From NCBI RefSeq assembly GCF_014078525.1, contig NZ_MU078694.1:248001-312000 (forward strand): 64,000 bases of DNA, in the 5' to 3' direction. Both the position numbers and the translations under genes were made by a program. Under the pieces are notes generated by a model that made no database searches, was not told where the DNA came from, and worked only from the letters and a program-made list of their open reading frames with translations. This document shows positions 8,319 to 16,113 of this stretch, piece by piece. Origin of the DNA: Nitrosopumilus sp. b3 (GTDB lineage: Archaea > Thermoproteota > Nitrososphaeria > Nitrososphaerales > Nitrosopumilaceae). Numbering within the stretch: position 1 is the stretch's first letter; each line of letters starts with the position of its first letter.

Positions 8319-8585
8319 TTATTTCTCGTTATTTTCCAAAATTTGTGATAGTTTGACATAATTTTCATAATCATCAAACGCATCTTGAAAAGTTGTTACT
8401 GCATCATTACAAGCATTGCATTTGATTGTCAAATACCATTCAATATCATATCTTACATCAGTTGATGGGAAATCATAATCATCTTTTACATCTCTTGCCA
8501 AGTCACCATATCTTGTTTGTTCATCTATGAACTGCACCAACCATTGCTTGAATGACTTAACATTACTGTATCTATTCAAACCCAT
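8319..8585 (-). CDS. Hypothetical protein at end of replication operon (88 aa)
   Basis: Starts at ATG 8585, inside the end of the 643-aa ATPase gene (14-nt overlap); a TTG one codon earlier is less likely. Acidic and rich in aromatic residues (DDYDFPSTDVRYDIEWYL) with a C-x2-C. No known domain. The overlap supports cotranslation with the replication protein; the iteron-like array lies just downstream. Confidence 0.6.
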   Translation of the reverse strand: MGLNRYSNVKSFKQWLVQFIDEQTRYGDLARDVKDDYDFPSTDVRYDIEWYLTIKCNACNDAVTTFQDAFDDYENYVKLSQILENNEK

Positions 8586-10503
8586 CAAGACCTACATCAG
8601 AAATTGGTGTTATTGTCACTATCTTAGATCCTCTTGTAAAATCACCATCTCTTTTATCATATCTACTAACTGTTATTTCAAAACCAAATCCTCTAAGCAA
8701 TGGTGTTAGTTGTTTCATTTGTTTACCCAATTCTTTGACATTCTCAGGTAATCCACTATTCTTTTTGATATTACCATGTTCATCTAAACATAGATCATTA
8801 AACATCAAGGTAAGGCTTGTTTGTTTTACTTGTATGACAGGTTTCTTATTTTCATCAAGTTTACAGTTTTTTCTCATCATATCTAACAATAATGGGATTA
8901 GGGGATATTCTTCATTCAGGTTTAGGTTACTATCATCAATCTTTTCCCAATATCGATTAATGAATTTATTATCTTGATTTCCTAAAGCCCTTGAGATTGA
9001 TTCACCCCAAATAGCAAATGTGGCCATTCTCGGTAATGATGAACCATCTAATTCTTTTTCGACTTTATCAACTATTCCCATTGCCTTTTGAATTGTACTG
9101 AATATAAAACCAAGTAGATCAGGTCTTAACTCATCAATTTTTCTACTAAATTTTTCATCTGTCATTCTTTCAGTTTTTTCAATTTTTGGTAATTCATAGA
9201 AGATTGAACGCTCAAGTAAATCAGGTTGATTGATACTTGGATCAATTCCATTTAGGATAATCTTAGACATCAAAGTAAGACTAAATTCATCTGCATTTGT
9301 GTAATGTTTTCTTTTAGGATAGAGCGTACCTGTTACTACTCTACATAGAAATTGTGAAATCTCTTTTGTGAAATTATCAGTATTATCAAAGTTTGACAAA
9401 TCACGTTTTGATAATGCTACTGCCAAATCATCAATCTTTTCAGGTAATGATAAGGCATTTTCACCCTCTGGATCAACAATACTTTTGATTGCACCAGATA
9501 CAGAAGTTTTGGCACTTCCTTGTTCCCCATGTAAAACCTGTATCGGTATTGGAAAACCCTTTAAAAAAAATGCAATAAGATGTGAAACAAATACAATTTT
9601 ATCTTGTTCTTGAATCCTACATAATTTAACAAAATCATCCAATACATTTTGATTGTCAAATGTTGGTTCTTGCTGCATGCTTTGAATAGTTTTGGCACTT
9701 GGTGACTTTAGAAATATTGGTGAACCGTCATCATCATTTTGGGTTTTAGTGATTTCATTTTTTGAAACCCTGTACACATCACCGTTTTGATTTTGTAAAT
9801 CATAATACAAACAATCATCAACAAATGCACTTCTACTAAAAACAGGTTTTGTTTTTGTACCATTCAATAACGCATAAGCATGTAAGTTTGTAATTCCTGC
9901 TTTGTATGTACTTTCTGCATAGATTTCTTCATAGATGTTTTGTGTTTTTACTCTAATCAGTTGTTGAAAGGTAGGTGAAAAAATATCAATCCAATGTGGC
10001 TTTTCATTTAATTCTACTTTGATAACTATTTGTTCAGTATCGTTTTCTGATTTTACCTGTTTTCTGATCAGAGTTTTTCCAACATTGAATACTTTGACAG
10101 TTGATGGTATTTTCTCGTCTTTATCTTTATCAAGTTTGATGATAGGTGATTCGTTTAATGTCTGTGGTTTTTCAAATACGCCTGAAAACCTATCATGATT
10201 TACTATTGTAAATTTAATTCGATTTTCATGAACTAACCCATCAACAGATGAACCAATACTAACTTGTAATACTTCTTTGATTGCCCTGTACAGATTTCTA
10301 TGTACATTATCTTTTCTATAAACTGAAAATATTTTTTTGAGTTCATCATTGAAATCATTGTAATCAATCTCAACAGGTGTATCACTTGCCCTAATACCAT
10401 CTATCAAAACTACATATTTGTACACATTATCCACTTTGAATGAATTGAAAAAGTCTTTGAATAAATCACATATTCTACTTTCTGTATGATCACCTGATTT
10501 CAT
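8572..10503 (-). CDS. Replication-type P-loop ATPase/helicase of the integrated element
   Basis: 643 aa. Walker A G326-E-Q-G-S-A-K-T-S334 is followed by a Walker B-like stretch (LSNFDNTDN, about 369-377), a polar sensor strand (MSKIILNGID) and an arginine motif (PDLLERSIFYELP). The order closely resembles phage/plasmid ATPases found with primases (D5/DUF927-like, helicase superfamily 3-type AAA+). The first 300 residues have no recognised motif and may hold a primase or origin-binding part. It belongs to a minus-strand operon with zinc fingers and an RHH regulator, next to the iteron-like array, so initiation/unwinding of element replication is the likely role. Confidence 0.75.
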   Translation of the reverse strand: MKSGDHTESRICDLFKDFFNSFKVDNVYKYVVLIDGIRASDTPVEIDYNDFNDELKKIFSVYRKDNVHRNLYRAIKEVLQVSIGSSVDGLVHENRIKFTIVNHDRFSGVFEKPQTLNESPIIKLDKDKDEKIPSTVKVFNVGKTLIRKQVKSENDTEQIVIKVELNEKPHWIDIFSPTFQQLIRVKTQNIYEEIYAESTYKAGITNLHAYALLNGTKTKPVFSRSAFVDDCLYYDLQNQNGDVYRVSKNEITKTQNDDDGSPIFLKSPSAKTIQSMQQEPTFDNQNVLDDFVKLCRIQEQDKIVFVSHLIAFFLKGFPIPIQVLHGEQGSAKTSVSGAIKSIVDPEGENALSLPEKIDDLAVALSKRDLSNFDNTDNFTKEISQFLCRVVTGTLYPKRKHYTNADEFSLTLMSKIILNGIDPSINQPDLLERSIFYELPKIEKTERMTDEKFSRKIDELRPDLLGFIFSTIQKAMGIVDKVEKELDGSSLPRMATFAIWGESISRALGNQDNKFINRYWEKIDDSNLNLNEEYPLIPLLLDMMRKNCKLDENKKPVIQVKQTSLTLMFNDLCLDEHGNIKKNSGLPENVKELGKQMKQLTPLLRGFGFEITVSRYDKRDGDFTRGSKIVTITPISDVGLDGFE

Positions 10504-10505
10504 TT

Positions 10506-10850
10506 TTATAATTCATCACCTTGTGATTTTTTCCAAAATTCAGTATGTTTGAGCCATTCCACAAAATCTCTATGAAATCTTGATTCTGATACATCAATTA
10601 CTTCTAATTTGAATCCGTTATGCTCTAGAAATTCAGGTAGTTTTGGACATTCAGCATAATGTACAAACTCAAAATATTTTGTTTTATCTTTCTTAGAACC
10701 TTCAAATTCAGTAAGATGTAACAATACACCATTTGACCATATAACGAAATGTTCTTCTAAATTTAAGAATAGTTTTGTAAAGTTCTCTTTTGAAAGATTT
10801 GCAATTTCTCTAATGATAAAATGATTGTATGGTTTGAAAATAAATTTCAT
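10506..10850 (-). CDS. Hypothetical protein, paralogue of chromosomal gene at 1323-1673
   Basis: 114 aa sharing the N-terminal FKPY...IRE, central LE...W-S-NGVLLHLTEFE and C-terminal RDFVEWLKHTEFW motifs with the 116-aa protein at 1323. Its ATG overlaps the preceding stop as ATGA and its stop lies 2 nt before the replication ATPase start, so it is an operon member. Function unknown. Confidence 0.7.
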   Translation of the reverse strand: MKFIFKPYNHFIIREIANLSKENFTKLFLNLEEHFVIWSNGVLLHLTEFEGSKKDKTKYFEFVHYAECPKLPEFLEHNGFKLEVIDVSESRFHRDFVEWLKHTEFWKKSQGDEL

Positions 10851-11098
10851 TCTTTATTTCTCATTAAATTTTGAAGTAACTTTTCTTGAACGTCAATAAA
10901 GCATAAATCGGTAAACATATTGTAAATTGTCCATTTTGAAAACAGGTTCAAGTTTGGCACAATATAATATAACTGTAAAATTTCAATTAGTTTTTCTTTT
11001 TGTTTTTTCTTTACGTGAATATATGCTTCACTTCGTGAAACATTACGTTCTATTACTTCACTTTTCCAACAATTAGGATCAAGACATCTGAATGGCAA
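10847..11098 (-). CDS. Small Cys-containing protein (83 aa)
   Basis: Starts at TTG 11098 (MPFRCLDPNCWKSEVIER...), 1 nt after the preceding stop. One CxxxxC near the N-terminus; the rest is helical and basic. No family recognised. Coding status is supported by the closely packed operon. Confidence 0.55.
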   Translation of the reverse strand: MPFRCLDPNCWKSEVIERNVSRSEAYIHVKKKQKEKLIEILQLYYIVPNLNLFSKWTIYNMFTDLCFIDVQEKLLQNLMRNKE

Positions 11099-11099
11099 A

Positions 11100-11261
11100 T
11101 TAATCTAACACCTCTTCTATTTTCAAAATGTTTTTTCTAAATACTTCATCACAGTTGTAATGAAAATCACAGATTAACAATTCCTGTTTTTGTTGGTTTC
11201 CTGCATCATATACGATTGAAAATTTTGAAGGTTGATTACAACACTTACGTAAATCTGCCAT
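11100..11261 (-). CDS. Small Cys/His protein (53 aa)
   Basis: Reads MADLRKCCNQPSKFSIVYD... with C7-C8 and a C-D-F-H-Y-N-C cluster (residues 31-37), suggesting a zinc site. The ATG overlaps the upstream stop as TAATG. Very short but held in place by overlaps on the 5' side and a 1-nt gap on the 3' side. Confidence 0.6.
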   Translation of the reverse strand: MADLRKCCNQPSKFSIVYDAGNQQKQELLICDFHYNCDEVFRKNILKIEEVLD

Positions 11262-11473
11262 TAACAATCATCTCCTAACAAAGATTTTTGATTGTGGTTG
11301 TAACAAATGTGATTATAAAGACTCCAAAGATGACGAAATCCTTTTGGCCTTCCCGAATTGGAACAGAAGGGGCAAGTAAATTTTTTACCTGTTTCTGGAA
11401 TTTTCAAATATACTGCATCATTAGGAGTATGCTTGTTTTGCACCCGTCTTTTAAAATCAGGATTCCTAAGCAT
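11261..11473 (-). CDS. C2H2-type zinc-finger protein (70 aa)
   Basis: Basic N-terminus, then FTCPFCSNSG...LWSLYNHICYNH: a C-x2-C pair and an H-x4-H pair, the pattern of a C2H2 finger. Overlaps the RHH gene by 8 nt at its start and the next gene by 1 nt at its stop. Likely DNA-binding. Confidence 0.65.
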   Translation of the reverse strand: MLRNPDFKRRVQNKHTPNDAVYLKIPETGKKFTCPFCSNSGRPKGFRHLWSLYNHICYNHNQKSLLGDDC

Positions 11474-11663
11474 TGTTAGAACCTCTCTTAATTCGGGTGG
11501 TTGTGGGATTCTTTCCTTTTGGGTGGGAAAATCCCTCTCCTTTTTTATCTAAAAATTCTAATACACATTCTTCGATAAAGCGTGAAACTGTAATCAGACG
11601 ACGGTTTTTTTCTATTGATTCAAGTGTCTGTATGTCTAATGAAATTGAGATATTTTGTCGCAT
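11466..11663 (-). CDS. Ribbon-helix-helix transcription regulator (CopG/Arc type)
   Basis: 65 aa. N-terminal strand RQNISISLDIQTLESIE followed by two helices (VSRFIEECVLEFLDK) matches the RHH fold; the C-terminal tail is basic. First gene of the replication operon, leaderless by TATA spacing. RHH proteins in this position usually repress their own operon; the symmetric promoter at 11664-11715 would be its natural target. Confidence 0.75.
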   Translation of the reverse strand: MRQNISISLDIQTLESIEKNRRLITVSRFIEECVLEFLDKKGEGFSHPKGKNPTTTRIKRGSNNA

Positions 11664-11715
11664 AATACGTTATATTACAACTTAATATATAGGGAAAGTG
11701 TAGTAAATATTAAGA
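11664..11715. promoter_or_regulatory. Bidirectional leaderless promoter with one shared TATATA box
   Basis: The 52-nt gap between divergent start codons has a single strong TATA element, CTTAATATATAG (TATATA at 11686-11691). It is palindromic and lies about 26 nt from the minus-strand ATG and about 27 nt from the plus-strand ATG, the right distance for leaderless transcription both ways. No separate second box is evident. Confidence 0.6.
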
Positions 11716-12786
11716 ATGCCTATACATTACTGGGATGGTAAAACACCAGAATTACAATTCAAAATTTTGGATCTATTGATTACAACCGGATATGTTTCTA
11801 GACCAATGATTTTAAAAAATGGGATTAGTCAAAACAAGGCCGATATTCACAATGCTATCAAATCATTGATTGGTTATGGAATTATTCAAGAATACAATAG
11901 AAAGTTCAAGAAAGAAAAAAAGAGTGGAATACAAGAAACATTCTACATTTTTACAGATGAGGGAATTTACACAGTAATTGGAAAAGGTGATGATAATGAT
12001 ATAAAAATTCCAATAATATGTGATAATGAAAATTTATCAATAGAAAATTTTTGGAAACTAGTGCTTTTTTATTTCAATAAAGAAAACAAAATCAAAACAA
12101 CATTATCCTTTGAATCTGTATTGAGCAAATACATAGAAGTTTTGGGAATTGATAAAAAATTAATTTTATATGATTTAACTGATGATTGGGATACGCCTTT
12201 TTTAGTATGGTATAATGAAGTAGGAGATTCAAGTCCGGAAGATTGTAAAAACTTTCTTGAAAACCATAAGAAACTATTTTCAAAAATAAAATGGAATAGT
12301 CTATCAAAAGATTTTGATAAAAATAGATTGTGTAGTTGTTTAACTAATGCTATTGAGGGATTTATAGGACAATATGAAACCGAAACATATGCTGGCGAAT
12401 ATCAATTAATTAGAATTTTAAATGATCTAAAATCATTAGAAAAAAGACATCATGAAAAATATTACAAATTGTATAACATAGGAAAAGAAATAGATGAAAA
12501 TATCAATATCAAACAAATTAAGCATGGATTAAATAAAGAATTTTTCATCATAAATGAGATTGAAAATTATGAATTTAATTCTGATATAAATAATATAGAA
12601 GAAAATTATGCAGATTATGTTTCATTTTTATTTTATGTAGAATTAATAATATCATTTCAAAATTATGAATGGAGTAAGTTCTTTGAACGAACAAATCTTA
12701 CAGAATGGTTTGAATTGTGGAAGAACAAAATACTTGATTATAGGCGTGAATCAGTAAAAGAAATAGAGAGTATTTTAACAATTTAG
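11716..12786 (+). CDS. Winged-helix-like protein of unknown function (356 aa)
   Basis: Residues about 10-95 look like a winged helix (LQFKILDLLITTGYVSRPMI, helix, then a TFYIFTDEGIYTVIG wing). The remaining 260 residues are helical, rich in Asn, Lys and Glu, with no recognised motif. Base composition is visibly more AT-rich than its neighbours. It shares its TATA box with the replication operon. It could be a regulator or part of the cargo; no enzyme motif was seen. Confidence 0.6.
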   Translation: MPIHYWDGKTPELQFKILDLLITTGYVSRPMILKNGISQNKADIHNAIKSLIGYGIIQEYNRKFKKEKKSGIQETFYIFTDEGIYTVIGKGDDNDIKIPIICDNENLSIENFWKLVLFYFNKENKIKTTLSFESVLSKYIEVLGIDKKLILYDLTDDWDTPFLVWYNEVGDSSPEDCKNFLENHKKLFSKIKWNSLSKDFDKNRLCSCLTNAIEGFIGQYETETYAGEYQLIRILNDLKSLEKRHHEKYYKLYNIGKEIDENINIKQIKHGLNKEFFIINEIENYEFNSDINNIEENYADYVSFLFYVELIISFQNYEWSKFFERTNLTEWFELWKNKILDYRRESVKEIESILTI

Positions 12787-12795
12787 ATTACATAT

Positions 12796-12819
12796 CGATA
12801 GGATCAATCGATCCTATCG
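12796..12819. terminator. Perfect 10-bp inverted repeat between convergent genes
   Basis: CGATAGGATC, 4-nt loop, GATCCTATCG, located 10 nt after one stop and about 37 nt from the other. Position and symmetry suit a bidirectional terminator, although no long T-run follows. It could also be a protein-binding site. Confidence 0.5.
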
Positions 12820-12855
12820 GTTAAAATCTGGTAATATGGGCATGAATATACTATT

Positions 12856-13788
12856 TTATTCAAAGAAATCAGTAATTTCAGTTCGTTTGTTTGTAACTAC
12901 CTTTAACCCACCATCGATCATTTTTGTTTGCACCTGAGTAATTTTTCTTGCAGATTCAACTATATTTCGTGCACCATCACTATTTGTTGCAATAATTATG
13001 TGGTATGCAATCTGGTTCCCAGATTGAAAAACAGGTATATCGTAAACATGTTTCTTGATGGTCTGAATTTTATTTCGATAAATCTTCATTAATTCTTCTC
13101 CTTTTGTAGATTCTTCCCAACTTTCATCTCCATAAAATTCTGTTAATGATTTCCCATAACTATTATCTAATGTACAGTTTGAACGATGTCTAGCAATTAC
13201 ATGAGTCATAAAAGTAAAGATAACATCAGCAGTATCTACATTCAATAATTGTTCCATTAAATTCCATTTGATTTCTCTAAACCCTATAGGATCTACAACT
13301 ACTAAAAATGCGATTCCACGATTGTTCAATTCTTGTATTTTAGTAATAGAATCTGAAAATTCTTTCTTTTCTGCAATAATGGATTTTGATCCTATTGAAT
13401 CAGAAAGTGTTGAAATTCTTTTTGTAAGTGCATTAATTGATTCTTCTTCATCATCAAACAAGAAATATTTTGTAAATGATTTTTCATCTGGTTTGAAAAG
13501 ACTCACTAATGCACTTCCGGGAAAACGTTCATCTTCTAATTCTCGTTCCTTAAATTTGATAATTCCTGAACCACAATGTGTATCTACATAATAAAATTGT
13601 CTAAACCATTTCTTGAAAATAGGAACAAATCCACCAATACAATAATCAATCACAAAAAATTTCTTGATAGACCAAACATCACCCGGTGATGTTTTTAGAC
13701 CATCTTTTTTTATGGTTTCAATTTTAGAAATTAATTTTTCAAGTCTTTCTTTTGCCCATTCATAAGGGTCAAATCCTTTAGAACTCAT
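12856..13788 (-). CDS. tcmP: Three-Cys-motif partner protein TcmP
   Basis: 310 aa. The start SSKGFDPYEWAKERLEKL, a Rossmann-like first motif FYYVDTHCGSGII (about residues 66-77) and a later LVVVDPIGF (about 162-170) match the TcmP family (TIGR04474), whose members are found beside three-Cys-motif (Gp37/Gp68) genes. Here it is divergent from exactly such a gene. The two motifs resemble SAM-methyltransferase motifs I and IV, so a nucleotide- or nucleic-acid-modifying enzyme is likely; the true reaction is unknown to me. Leaderless by TATA spacing (TAATATAATA about 28 nt upstream). Confidence 0.8.
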   Translation of the reverse strand: MSSKGFDPYEWAKERLEKLISKIETIKKDGLKTSPGDVWSIKKFFVIDYCIGGFVPIFKKWFRQFYYVDTHCGSGIIKFKERELEDERFPGSALVSLFKPDEKSFTKYFLFDDEEESINALTKRISTLSDSIGSKSIIAEKKEFSDSITKIQELNNRGIAFLVVVDPIGFREIKWNLMEQLLNVDTADVIFTFMTHVIARHRSNCTLDNSYGKSLTEFYGDESWEESTKGEELMKIYRNKIQTIKKHVYDIPVFQSGNQIAYHIIIATNSDGARNIVESARKITQVQTKMIDGGLKVVTNKRTEITDFFE

Positions 13789-13901
13789 TATTGTTCATAA
13801 TTTAAGATTCTATTATATTAAAGAAATTGTAAAAAAGTTAATCCTTTGTAAACAATTCATTACCTAGGAAGGTTTATGGGTAGCCGTGATAATAAATTGT
13901 A
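13789..13901. promoter_or_regulatory. Divergent promoter region of the TcmP/three-Cys pair
   Basis: 113 nt between the two start codons. A TAATATAATA-like box sits about 28 nt before the TcmP start and GGTTTATGGG about 28 nt before the TTG of the three-Cys gene. Both transcripts would be leaderless. No strong palindrome was found. Confidence 0.45.
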
Positions 13902-14738
13902 TTGTCTAATTCATCTTCAATCGAATGGACAGAAGCAACATGGAATCCTACAACAGGTTGTACAAAAATTTCTACTGGATGTAAAAATTGTTATGCAGAA
14001 AAATTATCAAATCGATTAAACTTAATGGGTGTCAAAAAATACAAAAATAATTTTAAATTTACTGAGCAACCTCAAGATTTAGAACTTCCTTTAACATGGA
14101 AGAAATCAAAAAAAGTCTTTGTCAATAGTATGTCTGATCTTTTTCATGAAGATGCAAGAATGGAATACATAGGTAGTTGTTTTAATGTAATGTTGAAGGG
14201 AAATCATCATGTGTATCAAGTTCTAACAAAACGTCCTGATACTATGAGTGAATTTTCTAAATTCTTTGAAAATTATTTTGGCGATGTTATTCCTTCTCAT
14301 ATTTGGATGGGCACAAGTGTTGAAAATGGAGATTCTAAATGGCGAATAGATGCGTTAAGACAGGTAAGATGTCATACTAGATTTCTAAGTATAGAACCTC
14401 TGTTAGGTTCAATGGGTAAATTAGATTTAACTGATATTGATTGGGTGATTGTTGGTGGTGAGAGTGGTGCTAAGTTTAGACCTGTCAAGAAGGAATGGAT
14501 TGTAGATATTATCAAACAATGTAAAAAACAAAAAGTTGCTGTTTTCTTCAAACAATGGGGTGGATTTAGACCTAAATCTGGTGGCAGAACACTAAATGGT
14601 AGAACTTATGATCAATATCCTAAGATAATAGACGTTGAAAATATTTTGAAAGAAGTTGAATATGATGAAAAAGAATTTGCAAAGTTTTGTCATTTAAAAA
14701 TTAAATCAAAACAAAAATCTCATCTTGTGAATATTTAA
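13902..14738 (+). CDS. Three-Cys-motif protein, phage Gp37/Gp68 (DUF5131) family
   Basis: 278 aa starting at TTG. The hallmark W-N-P-T-T-G-C20-x6-C27-x2-C30-Y-A-E is intact, followed by conserved MSDLFHED, VLTKRP, WMGTSVEN, LSIEPLLG, WVIVGGESG and FFKQWGG blocks. The family is thought to be a radical-SAM-like iron-sulphur protein; the spacing CX6CX2C differs from the classic CX3CX2C. It occurs in phages and mobile elements with TcmP, suggesting a joint modification or defence-related role, not established here. Same element as the integrase downstream. Confidence 0.85.
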   Translation: MSNSSSIEWTEATWNPTTGCTKISTGCKNCYAEKLSNRLNLMGVKKYKNNFKFTEQPQDLELPLTWKKSKKVFVNSMSDLFHEDARMEYIGSCFNVMLKGNHHVYQVLTKRPDTMSEFSKFFENYFGDVIPSHIWMGTSVENGDSKWRIDALRQVRCHTRFLSIEPLLGSMGKLDLTDIDWVIVGGESGAKFRPVKKEWIVDIIKQCKKQKVAVFFKQWGGFRPKSGGRTLNGRTYDQYPKIIDVENILKEVEYDEKEFAKFCHLKIKSKQKSHLVNI

Positions 14739-14855
14739 TCATAAATTCTATTGGATTGTTACTCTATAATCCTTTTACCATTATTTTCCTTAGTATCAAA
14801 TGATGCTAAGGTTTTAGTTGATTTCGAAAATAAAAAATAAAGTTATTGTGCTACT

Positions 14856-15986
14856 TCAATCCTGTTTGACATTTCCAGATTCATTTAGAATATTTGCTCT
14901 GATCATGGCATCTTGCATTTTGGACATCTCTTTTTGCAGATCCTCTATGATTTTGTCTTTCTTCTTTTCTGATTCTAATTGTATTGATTCTACAAATAAC
15001 TCGGATTCTAATTCCTTGTATTTTTTGGCTCTGTCTTCTTCTGATAATCTATAATACTGTTTTAGATAACCACTATGACCATCTAGTGCATTTGCATAAT
15101 CTGAACCATGCTTTTGGCTTGCTTTAGTGTGGAAATATGCTCTAAAGGCATGAATATTTACAATAAACCTAGTGCTGTTTGGATATTTTTCTGTTAATCC
15201 TAGTTTTTCTCTAAGATGAAGAAAGTAGGCTTCTTCTGTATTAATTGCCTGTCTAGGAATTTCTGTGTTTGAAAATACTAGATCATTATCTTGCTTTTTT
15301 TCAAGAATTGACTTTAATTTCTCTAATGCTTCATTTGAGATGTAGGTTTCACGACTTTCTTTAGTCTTGGTAATTTCTGCTTCTAGTGTGATTCTTACAG
15401 GGTTTTCATTTAGATGAAAGTCTTTTTTCCTTAATGCTAGACATTCCCCTATCCTCATACCACTAGAAATTAGTGTATAATACAATGCTTTTCTTGCTGG
15501 ACTAGCATAATTCATGATTTTTTTGACAGTTTTTAGTTCAAGTGGCCTTCTCTGTTCTCGTCTTTGTTTTGGAAATTGAATGTAATCTTTAACATCATCT
15601 GTTGTAATTCTAATTCCATGACATTGTCTTAGATATGACTTCAAAAACGAAAAATAGGTTTTAATCGTCTTAGGACTTTTTTTCTTGAATAGTTTTTGAC
15701 CAATCTTGTTTAGGATTATTTCATCATGATCTTCATTTAGAAATTGTATGAAATTGTCTAAAGACAGGCAAATTCTTCTAATATCAGGCTTATTTTGGTT
15801 GAATAATTCTTGATAGTATTGTATCATTTTGATTTTTGTAGTCTTTTTTGTTGTGCAGAAATACTCAAACATGGTCAAAGAAGTTTTTGCACAAGTTCTA
15901 GTGTTATCTGATTCTGATTTCCTATACATTCTGTCTAGCCAATCTTCATCTTCAAAAACGGATAAACTCATGTCATTTGTGCCCAT
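14856..15986 (-). CDS. Tyrosine recombinase/integrase
   Basis: 376 aa. N-terminal SAM-like DNA-binding domain (about 1-140), catalytic domain with R178 (SSGMRIGE), Lys in the ITKTKESR strand, H279-x2-R282 (NIHAFR), H304 (DGHSG) and Tyr at 311/312 (LKQYYRLS). After the tyrosine comes a coiled coil (about 320-365), an unusual C-terminal extension. All catalytic residues are present, so it is probably active. Sits at the right edge of the accessory block; an undisrupted integrase fits an element that does not split its integrase gene on insertion. Confidence 0.9.
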   Translation of the reverse strand: MGTNDMSLSVFEDEDWLDRMYRKSESDNTRTCAKTSLTMFEYFCTTKKTTKIKMIQYYQELFNQNKPDIRRICLSLDNFIQFLNEDHDEIILNKIGQKLFKKKSPKTIKTYFSFLKSYLRQCHGIRITTDDVKDYIQFPKQRREQRRPLELKTVKKIMNYASPARKALYYTLISSGMRIGECLALRKKDFHLNENPVRITLEAEITKTKESRETYISNEALEKLKSILEKKQDNDLVFSNTEIPRQAINTEEAYFLHLREKLGLTEKYPNSTRFIVNIHAFRAYFHTKASQKHGSDYANALDGHSGYLKQYYRLSEEDRAKKYKELESELFVESIQLESEKKKDKIIEDLQKEMSKMQDAMIRANILNESGNVKQD

Positions 15987-15997
15987 TTTAATTTAAT

Positions 15998-16009
15998 AAA
16001 ACGGGGTGT
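15998..16009. repeat. AAAACGGGGTGT motif near integrase, inverted copy at 7370-7380
   Basis: The G-rich motif stands out in AT-rich DNA. An inverted 11-nt copy (ACACCCCGTTT) lies at 7370-7380, overlapping the start of the ATPase operon. Inverted orientation argues against simple attachment sites; a shared protein-binding site is possible. Confidence 0.3.
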
Positions 16010-16113
16010 TAATATGACAATGTTGGTCAAATGGTGCTTTCTAATTCTAACCTGAGAAAAATATTTGTACTAAAATTTGATTGTGGTTGACTGAAATATT
16101 AAAAAAAATCCAA

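Larger units (their letters stand above)
5192..16009. mobile_element. Putative integrated plasmid or provirus (boundaries approximate)
   Basis: The block combines a tyrosine integrase at its right end, a replication-type P-loop ATPase, an iteron-like array, an RHH regulator, several C2H2/zinc-ribbon proteins, a second P-loop ATPase and a TcmP/three-Cys cargo pair, none of which is a housekeeping gene. Most genes run on the minus strand with stop/start overlaps. No capsid, portal or conjugation gene is recognisable, so plasmid versus virus is open. Edges are not proven: a 10-nt direct repeat TGCTTTCTAA occurs at 4660-4669 and 16035-16044 and could mark attachment sites, which would also bring in the HNH gene. 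Confidence 0.65.

Noticed and set aside
7370-16009. AAACGGGGTGT pair as attachment sites
   Set aside because: The copies are inverted relative to each other, while integration by a tyrosine recombinase leaves direct repeats.
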